Assembly: GCA_008933805.1 (NCBI GenBank)
Contig: WBUH01000019.1
Location: 1 to 64,000 of the forward strand
DNA: 64,000 nt
Direction of reading: 5' to 3'
DNA from: Bacteroidota bacterium
GTDB taxonomy: Bacteria; Bacteroidota; Bacteroidia; UBA8524
The notes beneath the pieces are model-generated. The model made no database searches. It was not told where the DNA came from and saw nothing but the letters and a program-made list of their open reading frames with translations. Every line of letters starts with the position of its first letter. Position 1 is the stretch's first letter. A program made the position numbers and the translations under genes. Below, in pieces: positions 43,879-52,027 of the stretch.

Positions 43879-44238
43879 TTAAGTTTTCGGCTCTTGATTG
43901 ATTATAAACACCCTTCTATAATGTTTCTCTGGAGTCTTATCAGTATAGAAAATTGTGATGTTAAAGAAATAAGTGCCATAGGGCGGGAACTGTTTTTTAT
44001 GGATATCTATTCCATCCCAGCAATCATTGAGACTGCAACATTGCATTACTAAATCTCCCCAGCGATTATACATACTTATTTCGTACGCAACAGCAGTATT
44101 ACTAATAGTATCAGAAAAACAAAGCTTGAAAGTGGAGTCGAGTGAAAAACCGATTTCATAACCCACATCAGTTACTAGTAGAGTTGTATTCCCTTCATTT
44201 AAAACAAAGAGTTGCAAGAGGAAAAAACCGTTGCACAT
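43879..44238 (-). CDS. Orphan type B sorting-domain (CHU_C-like) protein or fragment
   Basis: From ATG 44,238 (MCNGFFLLQLFVLNEGN) the protein has 119 residues. The C-terminal 80 match the gliding-motility-associated C-terminal (type B sorting) domain: YEISMYNRWGDLVMQ, then CWDGIDIHKKQFPPYGTYFF and a final strand RRVFII. This domain normally ends proteins of many hundred residues; here almost nothing precedes it and the signal peptide is poor. The start lies eight bases after the dehydrogenase stop. It may be a remnant of a larger gene or a small protein co-opted for secretion. Confidence 0.5.
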   Translation of the reverse strand: MCNGFFLLQLFVLNEGNTTLLVTDVGYEIGFSLDSTFKLCFSDTISNTAVAYEISMYNRWGDLVMQCCSLNDCWDGIDIHKKQFPPYGTYFFNITIFYTDKTPEKHYRRVFIINQEPKT

Positions 44239-44246
44239 TTTAAATC

Positions 44247-45830
44247 CTACTTTCCCGTTACAACCCCGATAATAGCCTCGGCGACACGTTCTCCGTCCAT
44301 AGCGGCGGAAACAATACCCCCCGCATAGCCTGCACCTTCGCCGCAAGGATATAAACCGCTTATTTGCGGGTGCTGTAAACTTTCTTTGTCACGAGGGATG
44401 CGAACAGGGGAGGATGTGCGCGATTCTACCCCTACTAACACCGCATCATTGGTGTAGTAGCCCCGCATTTTTTTGCCGAAGGCTTGCAAACCTCCCCGCA
44501 AACGGGTGGCAACTTCAGCGGGTAATACATCATCTAATGAAACAGGGGTTACTCCCGGTATGTAAGAGGTTTCAGGTAATGACGAGGATATTTTTTTATT
44601 TACAAAATCAGTTACCCGTTGTGCTGGGGCGGTAAGGTTGCTGCCGCCTTTTACAAAGGCACGTTGTTCAATTTCAGCTTGCAAATACATGGCGGCCAAG
44701 GGTCCGTGTTTGGCAAATTTTTGCCAGTCTTTTTCTTCAATGCTCACCACCATGCCGCTATTGGCAAACTTACCGTTGCGTTTGCTGGGGCTCCAGCCGT
44801 TTACCACCACCTCACCCGGTGCGGTTGATGCAGGTGCAATAATTCCACCCGGGCACATACAAAAACTAAACACTCCTCTGCCGTTCACTTGCTCCACCAA
44901 ACTGTAACTGCTGGGCGGCAAAAACTCACTACGCACATCACAGTGGTATTGGATACGGTCAATCAGTTCTTGCGGATGCTCAATGCGCACACCCAAGGCA
45001 AAGGGTTTCGCTTCAATTTCGATTCCCTTTTTATGAAGCAACTCAAAAATATCGCGGGCACTGTGTCCGGTGGCCAGTATGATATGTCGGGCGACAAACT
45101 CTTCACCGTCCGCAGTTTGTACTCGTTGCAGTTGGTTGTTTTGATGAATAATATCCGTTACCCGCTTATTAAAAAGTACTTTACCGCCAAAACGGATAAT
45201 GGTCTCACGCATGGCAGCTACAATATCGGGCAGTTTATTGGTGCCAATGTGCGGGTGGGCTTCGTAGGCAATGTTTTCAGCGGCACCATGCTCTACAAAT
45301 ACCTGTAATATTTTGGCAACGTTACCGCGTTTATTGCTGCGCGTGTATAGCTTACCGTCGCTGTAAGTACCGGCTCCGCCTTCGCCAAAGCAATAGTTAC
45401 TATCGGGGTTTACCACACGGTCTTTGTTGATGGCTGCTAAATCGCGGCGACGTTCTCTAACATCCTTGCCCCGTTCTAATATCACGGGCCGTATGCCTGC
45501 CTCAAGCAAGCGCAACGCCGCAAACATTCCCGCAGGGCCTGCACCGATGATAATTACCTCGTGAGGGGCATTTGTACAATCGTGATAATTCGTAGGATTT
45601 TCAAAAAGGGGAACAGCGGGAAGTTTTCCTGCCCCGTCGGTTTTCAACACGTATTCGATGACCAAACGGACGATAATGTTCGCTTTTCGGGCATCAATCG
45701 ATTTTTTACGGATTTTCCAATCAGAAATTTTATCAACATCTATACGCAGCTTTTCAGCAAGGCGCAGCAATGTTTTTTCGGGAAAAAAAGCCTCTTCAGG
45801 CGAGAGATATAGTTCAGTTGTATTGTTCAT
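44247..45830 (-). CDS. FAD-dependent dehydrogenase (COG2509 type)
   Basis: The 527-residue protein has a short N-terminal domain (residues 1-90; SDWKIRKKSIDARK.ANIIVRLVIEY) and an FAD-binding Rossmann domain with VIIIGAGPAGMFAALRLLEAG at about 91-111 (given as parts) and ERGKDVRERRRD, YCFGEGGAGTYSDGKLYTRS and GVESRTSSPVRIPRD. That set is typical of the conserved, poorly characterised FAD dehydrogenase family COG2509. Electron acceptor and substrate are not known. It is followed by the orphan sorting-domain gene in the same direction. Confidence 0.88.
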   Translation of the reverse strand: MNNTTELYLSPEEAFFPEKTLLRLAEKLRIDVDKISDWKIRKKSIDARKANIIVRLVIEYVLKTDGAGKLPAVPLFENPTNYHDCTNAPHEVIIIGAGPAGMFAALRLLEAGIRPVILERGKDVRERRRDLAAINKDRVVNPDSNYCFGEGGAGTYSDGKLYTRSNKRGNVAKILQVFVEHGAAENIAYEAHPHIGTNKLPDIVAAMRETIIRFGGKVLFNKRVTDIIHQNNQLQRVQTADGEEFVARHIILATGHSARDIFELLHKKGIEIEAKPFALGVRIEHPQELIDRIQYHCDVRSEFLPPSSYSLVEQVNGRGVFSFCMCPGGIIAPASTAPGEVVVNGWSPSKRNGKFANSGMVVSIEEKDWQKFAKHGPLAAMYLQAEIEQRAFVKGGSNLTAPAQRVTDFVNKKISSSLPETSYIPGVTPVSLDDVLPAEVATRLRGGLQAFGKKMRGYYTNDAVLVGVESRTSSPVRIPRDKESLQHPQISGLYPCGEGAGYAGGIVSAAMDGERVAEAIIGVVTGK

Positions 45831-45911
45831 AAGTTAGGTTTCTATCCTAAAATGTTACTGCAATTTTAATTAAAAAATTAAAAAGCCCATTTTTGCAGCA
45901 AAAATCCTGCC

Positions 45912-46757
45912 ATGAGAGATATAGAGCATTTGAAGAAAATGGCCACACAAGTGCGCCGAGATATAGTGAGACAAGTACACGCAGCTAAGTCGGGACACCC
46001 CGGCGGGTCGTTGGGTTGCGCCGATTACCTTACCGCCTTGTACTTTGATGTAATGCAACATACCCCCCAGCCGTTTGATATGACGGGTAAGGGGCAGGAT
46101 GTTTTTGTACTGAGCAACGGTCATATTTCGCCTGTGTTCTACTCAGTGCTTGCCCGCAGCGGGTATTTTGATGTAAAAGAACTTAGCACTTTCCGTAATA
46201 TAAACTCACGTTTGCAAGGCCACCCTGCTACCCACGAGGGCTTGCCCGGTGTGCGAATTGCCAGCGGTTCATTGGGTCAGGGGCTTTCTGTTGCAGCAGG
46301 TATTGCTTTAGGCAAAAAGCTGGAAAACGAGAACAACCTTGTATTTGCCCTATGCGGTGATGGTGAGTTGCAAGAAGGCCAGATTTGGGAAGCGGTGATG
46401 TATGCCGCCCACAACAAGGTGGATAACCTGATAGTAGCGGTTGATTTTAACGGCCAGCAAATTGACGGCAGCACCAAAGACATCATGGGCTTTACAAGCC
46501 TTAGAGAGAAGTTTGAAGCTTTTGGCTGGCAAATACTTGAAATGGATGGTAACGTGATGGAAGAAGTGGTAGCTACACTTGAAAAAGCAAAAGCGATGGC
46601 TTTTAACGGCAAACCTACCATGATAGTAATGAAAACCGAAATGGGTGCAGGCGTTGATTTTATGATGGGTAGCCACAAATGGCACGGTATAGCTCCTAAC
46701 GATGAGCAATTGGCAGCCGCATTGGCACAATTGCCTGAAACGTTTGGTGATTATTAA
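45912..46757 (+). CDS. Transketolase, N-terminal subunit
   Basis: The 281-residue protein covers the thiamine-diphosphate (PP) half of transketolase: SGHPGGSLGCADYLTALYF, HPATHEGLPGVRIASGSLGQG, and the ThDP motif GDGELQEGQIWEAVMYAAHNKVDNLI in parts. It transfers two-carbon units between sugar phosphates together with the C-terminal subunit. The partner is encoded at 48,344, separated by an unrelated gene, so the pair is a split transketolase with an insertion. Confidence 0.95.
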   Translation: MRDIEHLKKMATQVRRDIVRQVHAAKSGHPGGSLGCADYLTALYFDVMQHTPQPFDMTGKGQDVFVLSNGHISPVFYSVLARSGYFDVKELSTFRNINSRLQGHPATHEGLPGVRIASGSLGQGLSVAAGIALGKKLENENNLVFALCGDGELQEGQIWEAVMYAAHNKVDNLIVAVDFNGQQIDGSTKDIMGFTSLREKFEAFGWQILEMDGNVMEEVVATLEKAKAMAFNGKPTMIVMKTEMGAGVDFMMGSHKWHGIAPNDEQLAAALAQLPETFGDY

Positions 46758-46759
46758 GA

Positions 46760-46838
46760 GTTTTGGGTTTACGGTTGTAAGTTAAATACGTTTACAAAGC
46801 ATCCCCTCTTAAGGTAAAATTAACTGTAAACCAAAAAC
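46760..46838. repeat. Imperfect inverted repeat between transketolase N and the VWA gene
   Basis: GTTTTGGGTTTACGGTT (46,760) matches the reverse complement of AACTGTAAACCAAAAAC (46,822) with two differences, both compatible with G-U pairs in RNA. The loop is 45 bases. It may be a weak attenuator or a remnant repeat. Confidence 0.4.
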
Positions 46839-46912
46839 TTAAAACTGTAAACTGATATAATAAAAGGCACAGTTTTTTCATTGATACAATGAACACTACG
46901 GAAAATTAAAGG

Positions 46913-48277
46913 ATGAACGGATATAAAAAATACCTGTTGGCCGCTTTGCTGAGCCTATTTATGCTGCCCTCGTTTTCGCAAAAAAAGACAAGGATTTTGT
47001 TTTTGCTGGATGCATCGGGTAGTATGTGGGCAAAGATGGAGAAGGACAATCGTATGACGGTTGCTAAAAACCTTCTCAGTAAGATGGTTGACAGCCTTAA
47101 AACCTTTGATTTTGTTGAGGTTGGTTTGCGTGTGTATGGGCATACCAGCCCTAAAGCTGCCCAAAATTGCAAAGACACCCGTTTAGAAGTTCCTTTTGGG
47201 AAAGACAATGCCGAAGACATTAAAAAGAAACTGCAAGGGATAAAGCCCAGCGGTACCACACTGATAGCCTATTCGCTTACACAGGCCGCCTATGATTTTC
47301 CCAACCAACCGGGTTGGCGAAACATTATTATTTTGATTACCGACGGTATTGAAGAATGCGACGGCGACCCCTGTGCTGTTTCAGAAGCCTTGCAAAAACA
47401 AGGCGTAATGCTTCGTCCGTTTGTTATCGGGGTGGGCGGTAATGAAAATTTTGCGGGTGCTTTTGAGTGTGTAGGCAGGTATTTTGATGCCAAAACCGAA
47501 GGTGATTTTGAGAGTATTTTGGGCACGGTAGTTTCGCAAGCGTTAAACGCAACAACGGCTCAGGTAAACTTGCTGGATATAAAAGGCAGGGCGACTGAAA
47601 CCAATGTGAACATGACGTTTTACGACTCGCGCAGCCACAAAATAATTTATAACTACATACACACGATGAACGACAGGGGAGTGCCCGATACCTTGGTGCT
47701 CGACCCCGGTTATAAGTACGATATGGTAGTGCATACCTTGCCGCCAGTGTATAAATACGGTATTGAGGTGATGCCCGGCAAACACAACATTATTGCTGTG
47801 GATGCCCCGCAAGGAGATTTGATGCTGAAAATGGACGGACTTACCAACTATGAGCGCGTATTTGCACGCGTAATGCAAGGCGGGAAAACCGAAACCATTA
47901 ACGTGCAGGAGTTTAATACCCGACGCAAGCTGATTGTGGGCAAATACGATTTAGAGGTGCTTACTACACCGCGCGTGTACATGAACAACGTGTCGATAGA
48001 CCAAAGCACTACTACTACGGTAACTATTCCGCAGCCCGGTAAACTAATTTTACTATTGGGTAATGAGTTTACGGGGGGTATTTTTACCATGAATAAGAAC
48101 AACAATTTTGAGTGGGTAGCCGATTTTGACCCTAAAAACCGTAAACAAACCATATTGTTGCAACCTGGTAAATACAAGTTGATTTTCAGGCCGATGAAGG
48201 CCAATTTAACAGTGCTTACTTCTGAACGTGAGTTTGAAATCACATCAGGGGGAGCTACAAATATTAATTTGAATTAA
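46913..48277 (+). CDS. Exported von Willebrand factor A domain protein
   Basis: The 454-residue protein has a signal peptide (ending SFSQ near residue 22) and a complete VWA domain (about 27-205) with metal-site residues: DASGS at 34-38, the threonine in SGTTLIAYSL and the aspartate in ITDGIEECDGD. The rest (about 210-454) is beta-rich with repeated K.NI.V.APQGDL-type strands and PGKLILLLGN, PGKYKLIF, suggesting repeated small domains. The gene sits between the two transketolase subunit genes. Function unknown; VWA domains bind partners through a divalent metal. Confidence 0.82.
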   Translation: MNGYKKYLLAALLSLFMLPSFSQKKTRILFLLDASGSMWAKMEKDNRMTVAKNLLSKMVDSLKTFDFVEVGLRVYGHTSPKAAQNCKDTRLEVPFGKDNAEDIKKKLQGIKPSGTTLIAYSLTQAAYDFPNQPGWRNIIILITDGIEECDGDPCAVSEALQKQGVMLRPFVIGVGGNENFAGAFECVGRYFDAKTEGDFESILGTVVSQALNATTAQVNLLDIKGRATETNVNMTFYDSRSHKIIYNYIHTMNDRGVPDTLVLDPGYKYDMVVHTLPPVYKYGIEVMPGKHNIIAVDAPQGDLMLKMDGLTNYERVFARVMQGGKTETINVQEFNTRRKLIVGKYDLEVLTTPRVYMNNVSIDQSTTTTVTIPQPGKLILLLGNEFTGGIFTMNKNNNFEWVADFDPKNRKQTILLQPGKYKLIFRPMKANLTVLTSEREFEITSGGATNINLN

Positions 48278-48343
48278 AAATTTACGGGTTAGCTGAGGGC
48301 TTTACAGCAGTCCTCGGTTCACCAATAAGTCAGTAACTGAAAA

Positions 48344-49300
48344 ATGAAACACTACGATATACTGGACAAGAAAGATACCCGCTCTGGTTTTGGGGCAGGT
48401 TTGTTAGAATTAGGAAAAACCAACCCTAATGTAGTAGCCCTTTGCGCCGACCTTACCGGGTCGTTGAAAATGGATGCCTTCCAAAAAGAGTTCCCGCAAC
48501 GCTTTTTCCAAGTAGGTATTGCAGAGGCAAACATGATGGGCTTGGCCGCAGGTTTAGCAACCACCGGTAAAATACCCTTTACAGGAACGTTTGCTAACTT
48601 TTCTACCGGCCGTGTTTTCGATCAAATTCGCCAGTCTATCGCATACTCGGATAAGAACGTAAAAATATGTGCTTCACACGCTGGTTTAACCTTGGGTGAA
48701 GACGGAGCTACCCACCAGATATTAGAAGACCTTGGGCTGATGAAAATGCTACCCGGTATGACGGTGATTAACCCCTGCGATTTTAACCAAACCAAAGCCG
48801 CTACCATAGCTATTGCTAATCACCACGGTCCTGTTTACTTGCGTTTTGGCCGCCCTGTAGTGCCAAACTTTACTGCACCCGACCAAAAATTTGAGATTGG
48901 TAAAGCAGTAATGCTGAACGAAGGTACCGATGTAACCATTGTTTGTACAGGCCATTTAGTATGGAAGTGTATCGAAGCCGGACATATTTTGGCCGAGAAA
49001 GGTATCAGTGCCGAAATAATAAATATACACACCATTAAACCTTTGGATGAAACTGCCATCTTACAGTCAGTTGCAAAAACCAAATGCGTAGTAACCGCCG
49101 AAGAACACCAAATGAACGGAGGCTTGGGAGACAGTGTATGCCAGTTATTGGCACGCACCACCCCTGCACCTGTTGAGATGGTTGCCGTAAAAGATACTTT
49201 TGGCGAAAGCGGTACTCCCGAAGCATTGATGACAAAATACGGATTGGATGCTCCTGATGTGGTAACTGCCGTACAAAAGGTTTTGCAACGCAAAGGATAA
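48344..49300 (+). CDS. Transketolase, C-terminal subunit
   Basis: The 318-residue protein carries the pyrimidine-binding and C-terminal domains of transketolase: [20 protein letters not shown] with the catalytic Glu that activates Th[19 protein letters not shown], and a C-terminal domain [17 protein letters not shown]. It pairs with the subunit at 45,912. Length is usual for split transketolases. It starts 66 bases after the VWA gene and ends 26 bases before the sigma-factor gene. Confidence 0.95.
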   Translation: MKHYDILDKKDTRSGFGAGLLELGKTNPNVVALCADLTGSLKMDAFQKEFPQRFFQVGIAEANMMGLAAGLATTGKIPFTGTFANFSTGRVFDQIRQSIAYSDKNVKICASHAGLTLGEDGATHQILEDLGLMKMLPGMTVINPCDFNQTKAATIAIANHHGPVYLRFGRPVVPNFTAPDQKFEIGKAVMLNEGTDVTIVCTGHLVWKCIEAGHILAEKGISAEIINIHTIKPLDETAILQSVAKTKCVVTAEEHQMNGGLGDSVCQLLARTTPAPVEMVAVKDTFGESGTPEALMTKYGLDAPDVVTAVQKVLQRKG

Positions 49301-49326
49301 ATTGCGTACATAACCTTACACCGTAG

Positions 49327-49890
49327 TTGAGCGAGGCAAACCCCCAAATAAGCGAAGATGAGCAACTGGTGCGCCAGTTTAAAGACGAACGCACGCGCAG
49401 CCTTGCCCTACACCTCATTATTAAAAAATATGAGAAGAAGGTGTATTGGCACATACGCAAGATTTTAATTGACCACGACGATACCGACGATGCCCTTCAA
49501 AACACCTTTATCAAGGTGTGGGAAAACCTCTTAAATTTTAGAGAAGACAGTAAGCTGTACACTTGGTTGTACCGTATTGCCACCAACGAGGCCTTGGCTA
49601 TTTTGAAAAAGAAGCGCACCCGCTTCTTTTTGCCGCTTGTAGATGTTGAAGCTGAGTTAAGCTCAAAAATTGACAATAGCAGCCATTATACAGGCAATGA
49701 AATTGAGCGCAAGCTGCAAAAGGCTCTGCTGAAACTGCCCGAAAAACAACGTATAGTGTTTAATATGAAGTATTATGACGATATGAAGTATGAAGACATG
49801 AGCGAGGTGTTAGGTACCAGTGTGGGCGCATTAAAGGCATCGTACCACCATGCCGTAAAAAAAATTGAAAGATTTTTAGAAAGTGATTAA
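49327..49890 (+). CDS. ECF-type RNA polymerase sigma factor
   Basis: The 187-residue protein has sigma region 2 (IIKKYEKKVYWHIRKILIDHDDTDDALQNTFIKVWENL in parts, with region 2.3/2.4 TWLYRIATNEAL) and region 4 (LPEKQRIVFNMKYYDDMKYEDMSEVLGTS, then LKASYHHAVKKIERFL). It starts with TTG at 49,327 (SEANPQISEDEQL); no ATG precedes it in a useful position. The following gene probably encodes its inhibitor. Confidence 0.92.
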   Translation: MSEANPQISEDEQLVRQFKDERTRSLALHLIIKKYEKKVYWHIRKILIDHDDTDDALQNTFIKVWENLLNFREDSKLYTWLYRIATNEALAILKKKRTRFFLPLVDVEAELSSKIDNSSHYTGNEIERKLQKALLKLPEKQRIVFNMKYYDDMKYEDMSEVLGTSVGALKASYHHAVKKIERFLESD

Positions 49891-49922
49891 ACCATAAGCT
49901 GTTATACTTATCAAATACACAA

Positions 49923-50459
49923 ATGGAACCGAATGACGAACATATACGAAAGCTGACAGGCAACTCAAAACCCGAGGAAAACTTTAAAGTCCCTCAGGGT
50001 TATTTCGAAGCGTTTTCTTCTACCGTAAAAGAAAAAATTGAGAGTAGGTCGCAACCCAAAAAGGCACCCTTTTACAGTGTTTTTTTACGCCCCGTGTTTT
50101 CAATCCCGGTGGCAGCGATTATTGTGATTGTGGCAGGGTATTTTGTGTTCTTTTCATCCCCAACGCCTGAACAACCGGTGCTTGTAACTGCCGAAATGCA
50201 GGACACATTAGATATTAGCGAAGAAGCCATCGAAGAGTACTTGGCAAATGATATTGAACTGGTGGGTGTGGATGAAACACTGGATGAAGATATACTGGTG
50301 TATGTGCTTGAAGCTGATGATGATAAAGTATCGGTAGAAACGGTGGATAGTAAAGGCCGCTCAGGGGTTATAAAGGACAGCGCCGCTGAATTGGATGCGG
50401 AGGATATTGAAGAGTATTTGCTTGAACACGCCGACGAAACATTATTTGAAAACCTTTGA
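49923..50459 (+). CDS. Membrane protein, probable anti-sigma partner
   Basis: The 178-residue protein begins with a short cytoplasmic part containing FKVPQGYFEAFSSTVKEKI, a pattern frequent in small Bacteroidota proteins encoded after ECF sigma factors, then one membrane segment (about 58-78) and an acidic outer part rich in Glu/Asp (EEAIEEYLANDIELVGVDETLDEDI). It starts 32 bases after the sigma gene. The anti-sigma role is inferred from order and topology; no ZAS zinc motif is present. Confidence 0.65.
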   Translation: MEPNDEHIRKLTGNSKPEENFKVPQGYFEAFSSTVKEKIESRSQPKKAPFYSVFLRPVFSIPVAAIIVIVAGYFVFFSSPTPEQPVLVTAEMQDTLDISEEAIEEYLANDIELVGVDETLDEDILVYVLEADDDKVSVETVDSKGRSGVIKDSAAELDAEDIEEYLLEHADETLFENL

Positions 50460-50473
50460 TAATAACAACGAGT

Positions 50474-50995
50474 ATGAAAAAGATAATAATAGCATTATTG
50501 ATGGGTTGCTTTGCGGTGAGCGCATTTGCACAACCCGATAAGGAAAAGATTAAAGAGCTTAAAGTGGAGTTTTTGAAAAAGAAACTGGCTCTTACTGAGG
50601 ATGAAGAGAAAAAATTTATGCCTTTGTACGAGAAGTTTATGACGGAGAGCGAGGAGCTACGCAAAACGTTTAAAACAGACATTGATTTAGAGGATGTTGA
50701 CCTAACCTTTATGACCGATGCCGAATGCGAAAAACTGATTAATGATATTATAGAGTTTAAGCAAAAAGAGGTGGATTTGATTAAAAAACACACGGCTGAG
50801 TTTAAGAAAGTGTTGCCTGTGAAAAAGGTAGCGATGATTTTTAAGGCCGAGGTAGAGTTTAGGAAGCACCTGTTTAAAAAGCTGAAAGATAAACGCAAAG
50901 ACAAGAAAAAAGGGGATAAGGGTGATAAAGGCGACAAGGGAGACAAAGGCAAGAAGGGTAAAAAAGATGTGCCTGAAACAGAAGACGAAGAATAA
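50474..50995 (+). CDS. Small exported Spy/CpxP-like protein with Lys/Gly/Asp repeat tail
   Basis: From ATG 50,474 (MKKIIIALLMGCFAVSAFAQ, signal peptide) the protein has 173 residues. The middle is helical and charged (KKLALTEDEEKKFMPLYEKFM), the pattern of Spy/CpxP-like periplasmic proteins that follow ECF or envelope-stress sigma genes. The C-terminus ends in a low-complexity run of G-D-K triplets (from about 145) and KGKKDVPETEDEE. The DNA repeats GA(T/C)AA(A/G)GG(T/C/G) units over the same stretch. It is 15 bases after the previous gene. Confidence 0.7.
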   Translation: MKKIIIALLMGCFAVSAFAQPDKEKIKELKVEFLKKKLALTEDEEKKFMPLYEKFMTESEELRKTFKTDIDLEDVDLTFMTDAECEKLINDIIEFKQKEVDLIKKHTAEFKKVLPVKKVAMIFKAEVEFRKHLFKKLKDKRKDKKKGDKGDKGDKGDKGKKGKKDVPETEDEE

Positions 50996-51028
50996 TAGAG
51001 ACGTTTATAGATATCTATAAAAAAAATG

Positions 51029-51053
51029 CAGGCGGCCCATTGGGGCCGCCTGT
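51029..51053. terminator. GC-rich terminator after the sigma operon
   Basis: CAGGCGGCCC pairs exactly with GGGCCGCCTG around a four-base loop, then TTTAGTTT. It lies between converging transcripts and may serve both. Confidence 0.8.
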
Positions 51054-51102
51054 TTAGTTTAGCTTTAGCAATCCTTTGTGGGAATATTTTTCAGGGGTAT
51101 AC

Positions 51103-52017
51103 TTAGTACACTTTAAAACTCACTTTTGTGGCGTTTTGCAACAGTTCATCGCTAACCATATAAACAGGATAATTACTTTCAGAAGCACTGATAGTGTATT
51201 GCTTTGTACCCGATAGGTTGCGTTTGCCAAGCCGCACCTCAACAACACCGGGCGAGGGGTTAAAATCTGTTTCGGCATCGCCATCCTGCACACGGATAAT
51301 CACCGGGCTGCTTGCTTGGTCTTTAAACAGCAATACCCAATTACCGGGCTTAGTATTAAAAACCAATTTTTGTTCGGCATCAATACTCACACTGTCAAGT
51401 TTACTTACCAATTCGGCAGGTTTCACAGGTTGCGGCCTGAAACGGAAATACAGTGCAAGGTTCCAAACCATTGCTGATGAATCCACCAAACGCTGCATCA
51501 TATACTTTTTACCATCCTTAACAAAAAAGGCAGTGTTTACTGATTTATCAGGATTTTCAATCAGCACCAAAACGCCGTTTCTATACTCAAAACAACCAAT
51601 CACTTTCACTTCCTTGTTTTCATTCAACGAATTAAAATAATCAGCTCGTTTATCCTCGGGGATTAAGTTATCCAGCTCTTTAGCCGATGATTTAACGTAA
51701 AGTTTTTTCATCGCCTTCCAGTCTGATTTCCGTACAACAGAAACCAATTCAGTAAGGGTTTGGTAGGGTGTGGCTTTATCACTTTTACCGCTAAAACCGG
51801 CAGAGGTTTCCTGTATAATATTGTTTTGTCCTGAGGCAAATAACTGCCCTTTAAGAGTGTAACTAATAAACCCGTTATTGATGGCATCGGGTTTTATTCC
51901 GGGCAATGAAGCGGGTATCTTTATTTCCAAATCACCTATCGTATAATCAGGGTACTTGTTTTGAGCATTAGCTGCATAAGGGACGGTGAGTAGCATAAGT
52001 AGTAAAACTTTTTTCAT
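51103..52017 (-). CDS. Exported protein of unknown function
   Basis: The 304-residue protein has a signal peptide (MKKVLLLMLLTVPYAANAQ). The mature part has no motif I recognise; residues about 85-190 (LTELVSVVRKSDWKAMKKLYVKSS, then KVIGCFEYRNGVLVLIEN) look like an alpha/beta cone fold (SnoaL/NTF2-like, low certainty) and the C-terminal third is beta-rich. It starts 11 bases after the gene at 52,028, so both are in one operon. Confidence 0.7.
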   Translation of the reverse strand: MKKVLLLMLLTVPYAANAQNKYPDYTIGDLEIKIPASLPGIKPDAINNGFISYTLKGQLFASGQNNIIQETSAGFSGKSDKATPYQTLTELVSVVRKSDWKAMKKLYVKSSAKELDNLIPEDKRADYFNSLNENKEVKVIGCFEYRNGVLVLIENPDKSVNTAFFVKDGKKYMMQRLVDSSAMVWNLALYFRFRPQPVKPAELVSKLDSVSIDAEQKLVFNTKPGNWVLLFKDQASSPVIIRVQDGDAETDFNPSPGVVEVRLGKRNLSGTKQYTISASESNYPVYMVSDELLQNATKVSFKVY

Positions 52018-52027
52018 AACGGATGAA

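Noticed and set aside
46913-48277. Part of a MoxR-VWA chaperone system
   Set aside because: No MoxR-type AAA ATPase is adjacent, and the protein is exported and flanked by transketolase subunit genes.
51194-51640. 148-residue plus-strand open frame opposite the gene at 51,103
   Set aside because: It is a shadow of the minus-strand exported-protein gene, which has a proper signal peptide.
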